This document shows positions 63,379 to 64,000 of a stretch of 64,000 nucleotides of DNA, piece after piece (the first letter of the stretch is position 1; the number at the start of each line of letters is the position of its first letter). The stretch comes from Plantactinospora soyae. GTDB taxonomy: Bacteria; Actinomycetota; Actinomycetes; Mycobacteriales; Micromonosporaceae. The DNA lies in assembly GCF_014874095.1 (NCBI RefSeq), contig NZ_JADBEB010000001.1, positions 7,006,001-7,070,000 on the forward strand. The letters run 5' to 3'. The notes under the pieces are model-generated. The model saw only the letters and a list, made by a program, of their open reading frames with translations. It was not told the origin of the DNA and did not search any database. The position numbers and the translations under genes were made by a program.

Positions 63379-64000
63379 GCCGGCTCACCGCCCCGGGTGC
63401 CGACCCACGACCCGGTGTCCCGGGCCGGTCCGACGTCCGCCCCCGCTGCCCCGGCCGGCGGCGCCGCCGCTGTCGCAATCGCGTCCACCGTGGACAACGG
63501 AAAGTCCGGCTGGCCGGTGGACTCCGACGACGGACCGTCGGTGCGGCCGGTACGCGGTTGCGCGACCGGTGGCACCACCGGCAGTTCCGCCGTCAGCCGG
63601 AACCGGTCGCGCCCCCGCCGCTCGACCGTGACCCGGCCGCCGAGCGGGGCCAGTCGTTCGCTGAGTCCGAGCAGGCCGTTGCCGAACTGCGGCGGATCGC
63701 CCGGACGCACCCCGTCGTTCTCCATCACCAGCGTCACCAGCCGCTCGTCTGGATGGATTGTCGGGACGTGTCCGAGGCCGCTGTCGCCGTCCGGCAGGTC
63801 GCCCGGCACCGGATCGGTGGCAGCCCCGCCCCGGCGCAGCGACACCGTGCAACTGATCGCCTCACTGTGCCGCAGCACGTTCGTGGTGCCCTCCCGGACC
63901 ACCCAGCCGAGCGCGCTCTGGGCCTGCGGGCTGAGTTCGTGGCCCTCCCCCAGCACCCGGCACCGTACCCCCGCCGAGGCGAGGACGGACCGCGCACCGG
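63375..64000 (-). CDS. DesK-like sensor histidine kinase, C-terminal part (cut by window edge)
   Basis: The last 208 residues of a kinase are visible. The ATPase domain has GWVVREGTTNVLRHS (N box), MENDGVRPGD and GNGLLGLSERLAPLGGRVTVERR (G boxes). A roughly 55-residue Pro/Ala/Gly-rich tail after the ATPase domain is longer than usual. The membrane sensor and phospho-acceptor His lie beyond the right edge. Overlap with the downstream regulator gene marks them as partners. Confidence 0.88.
   Translation of the reverse strand, partial: GARSVLASAGVRCRVLGEGHELSPQAQSALGWVVREGTTNVLRHSEAISCTVSLRRGGAATDPVPGDLPDGDSGLGHVPTIHPDERLVTLVMENDGVRPGDPPQFGNGLLGLSERLAPLGGRVTVERRGRDRFRLTAELPVVPPVAQPRTGRTDGPSSESTGQPDFPLSTVDAIATAAAPPAGAAGADVGPARDTGSWVGTRGGEPA

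Overview
The window is visibly high-GC DNA with GTG and ATG starts, tightly coupled genes (many 4-bp ATGA or GTGA overlaps), a furA-katG pair, NarL/DesR-type two-component systems, an actinobacterial Asp23/Gls24 operon and small DivIVA-like proteins. Together these suggest a chromosome segment of a filamentous actinomycete, most likely a Micromonosporaceae member (inference). I see no rRNA, tRNA, CRISPR array, transposase, integrase or secondary-metabolite cluster.

Layout. 1-2.4 kb: the 5' part of katG, its regulator furA, and an AA10 lytic polysaccharide monooxygenase with a CebR-type operator. 2.5-6.9 kb: selB, selA and selD. 6.9-11.1 kb: a three-gene sugar ABC transporter with a coupled 46-codon leader ORF. 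11.5-18.4 kb: a formate dehydrogenase operon (alpha, beta, NrfD-like membrane subunit, OFA-type transporter). Its alpha gene is read through an in-frame UGA followed by a textbook bacterial SECIS hairpin, so the nearby sel genes have a visible client. 18.6-22.3 kb: a CorA-like transporter, a secreted lysozyme-like protein, a MenT/AbiEii-like nucleotidyltransferase pair and a DivIVA-like protein.

22.3-55.1 kb is punctuated by five near-identical units of about 1.0-1.1 kb, all on the minus strand. Each carries a conserved leader, a secreted lysozyme-like protein with a Lys/Asp linker, and a strong hairpin terminator. Between them lie unrelated modules: an AraC/SDR and hydrolase/MBL group; a two-component system with a DUF1772-MMPL pair; a TetR gene, an M20 peptidase, a 5'-nucleotidase and a biuret/triuret-allophanate degradation operon; and a copper-resistance locus (csoR, copZ, copA). 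The copies are mosaics of one another, which points to gene conversion. No mobility gene accompanies them.

55.1-64 kb: a geranylgeranyl-reductase-like flavoprotein, a DHA2 drug/proton antiporter, an MBL-fold protein, a five-gene Asp23/AmaP envelope-stress operon, a MarR/cupin divergent pair with a large operator, and a DesR/DesK-like two-component system cut by the window edge.

Functional themes: selenium-dependent formate oxidation; nitrogen recovery from biuret-type compounds; copper and peroxide defence; and a multicopy family of secreted wall-active proteins, which is the most unusual feature.
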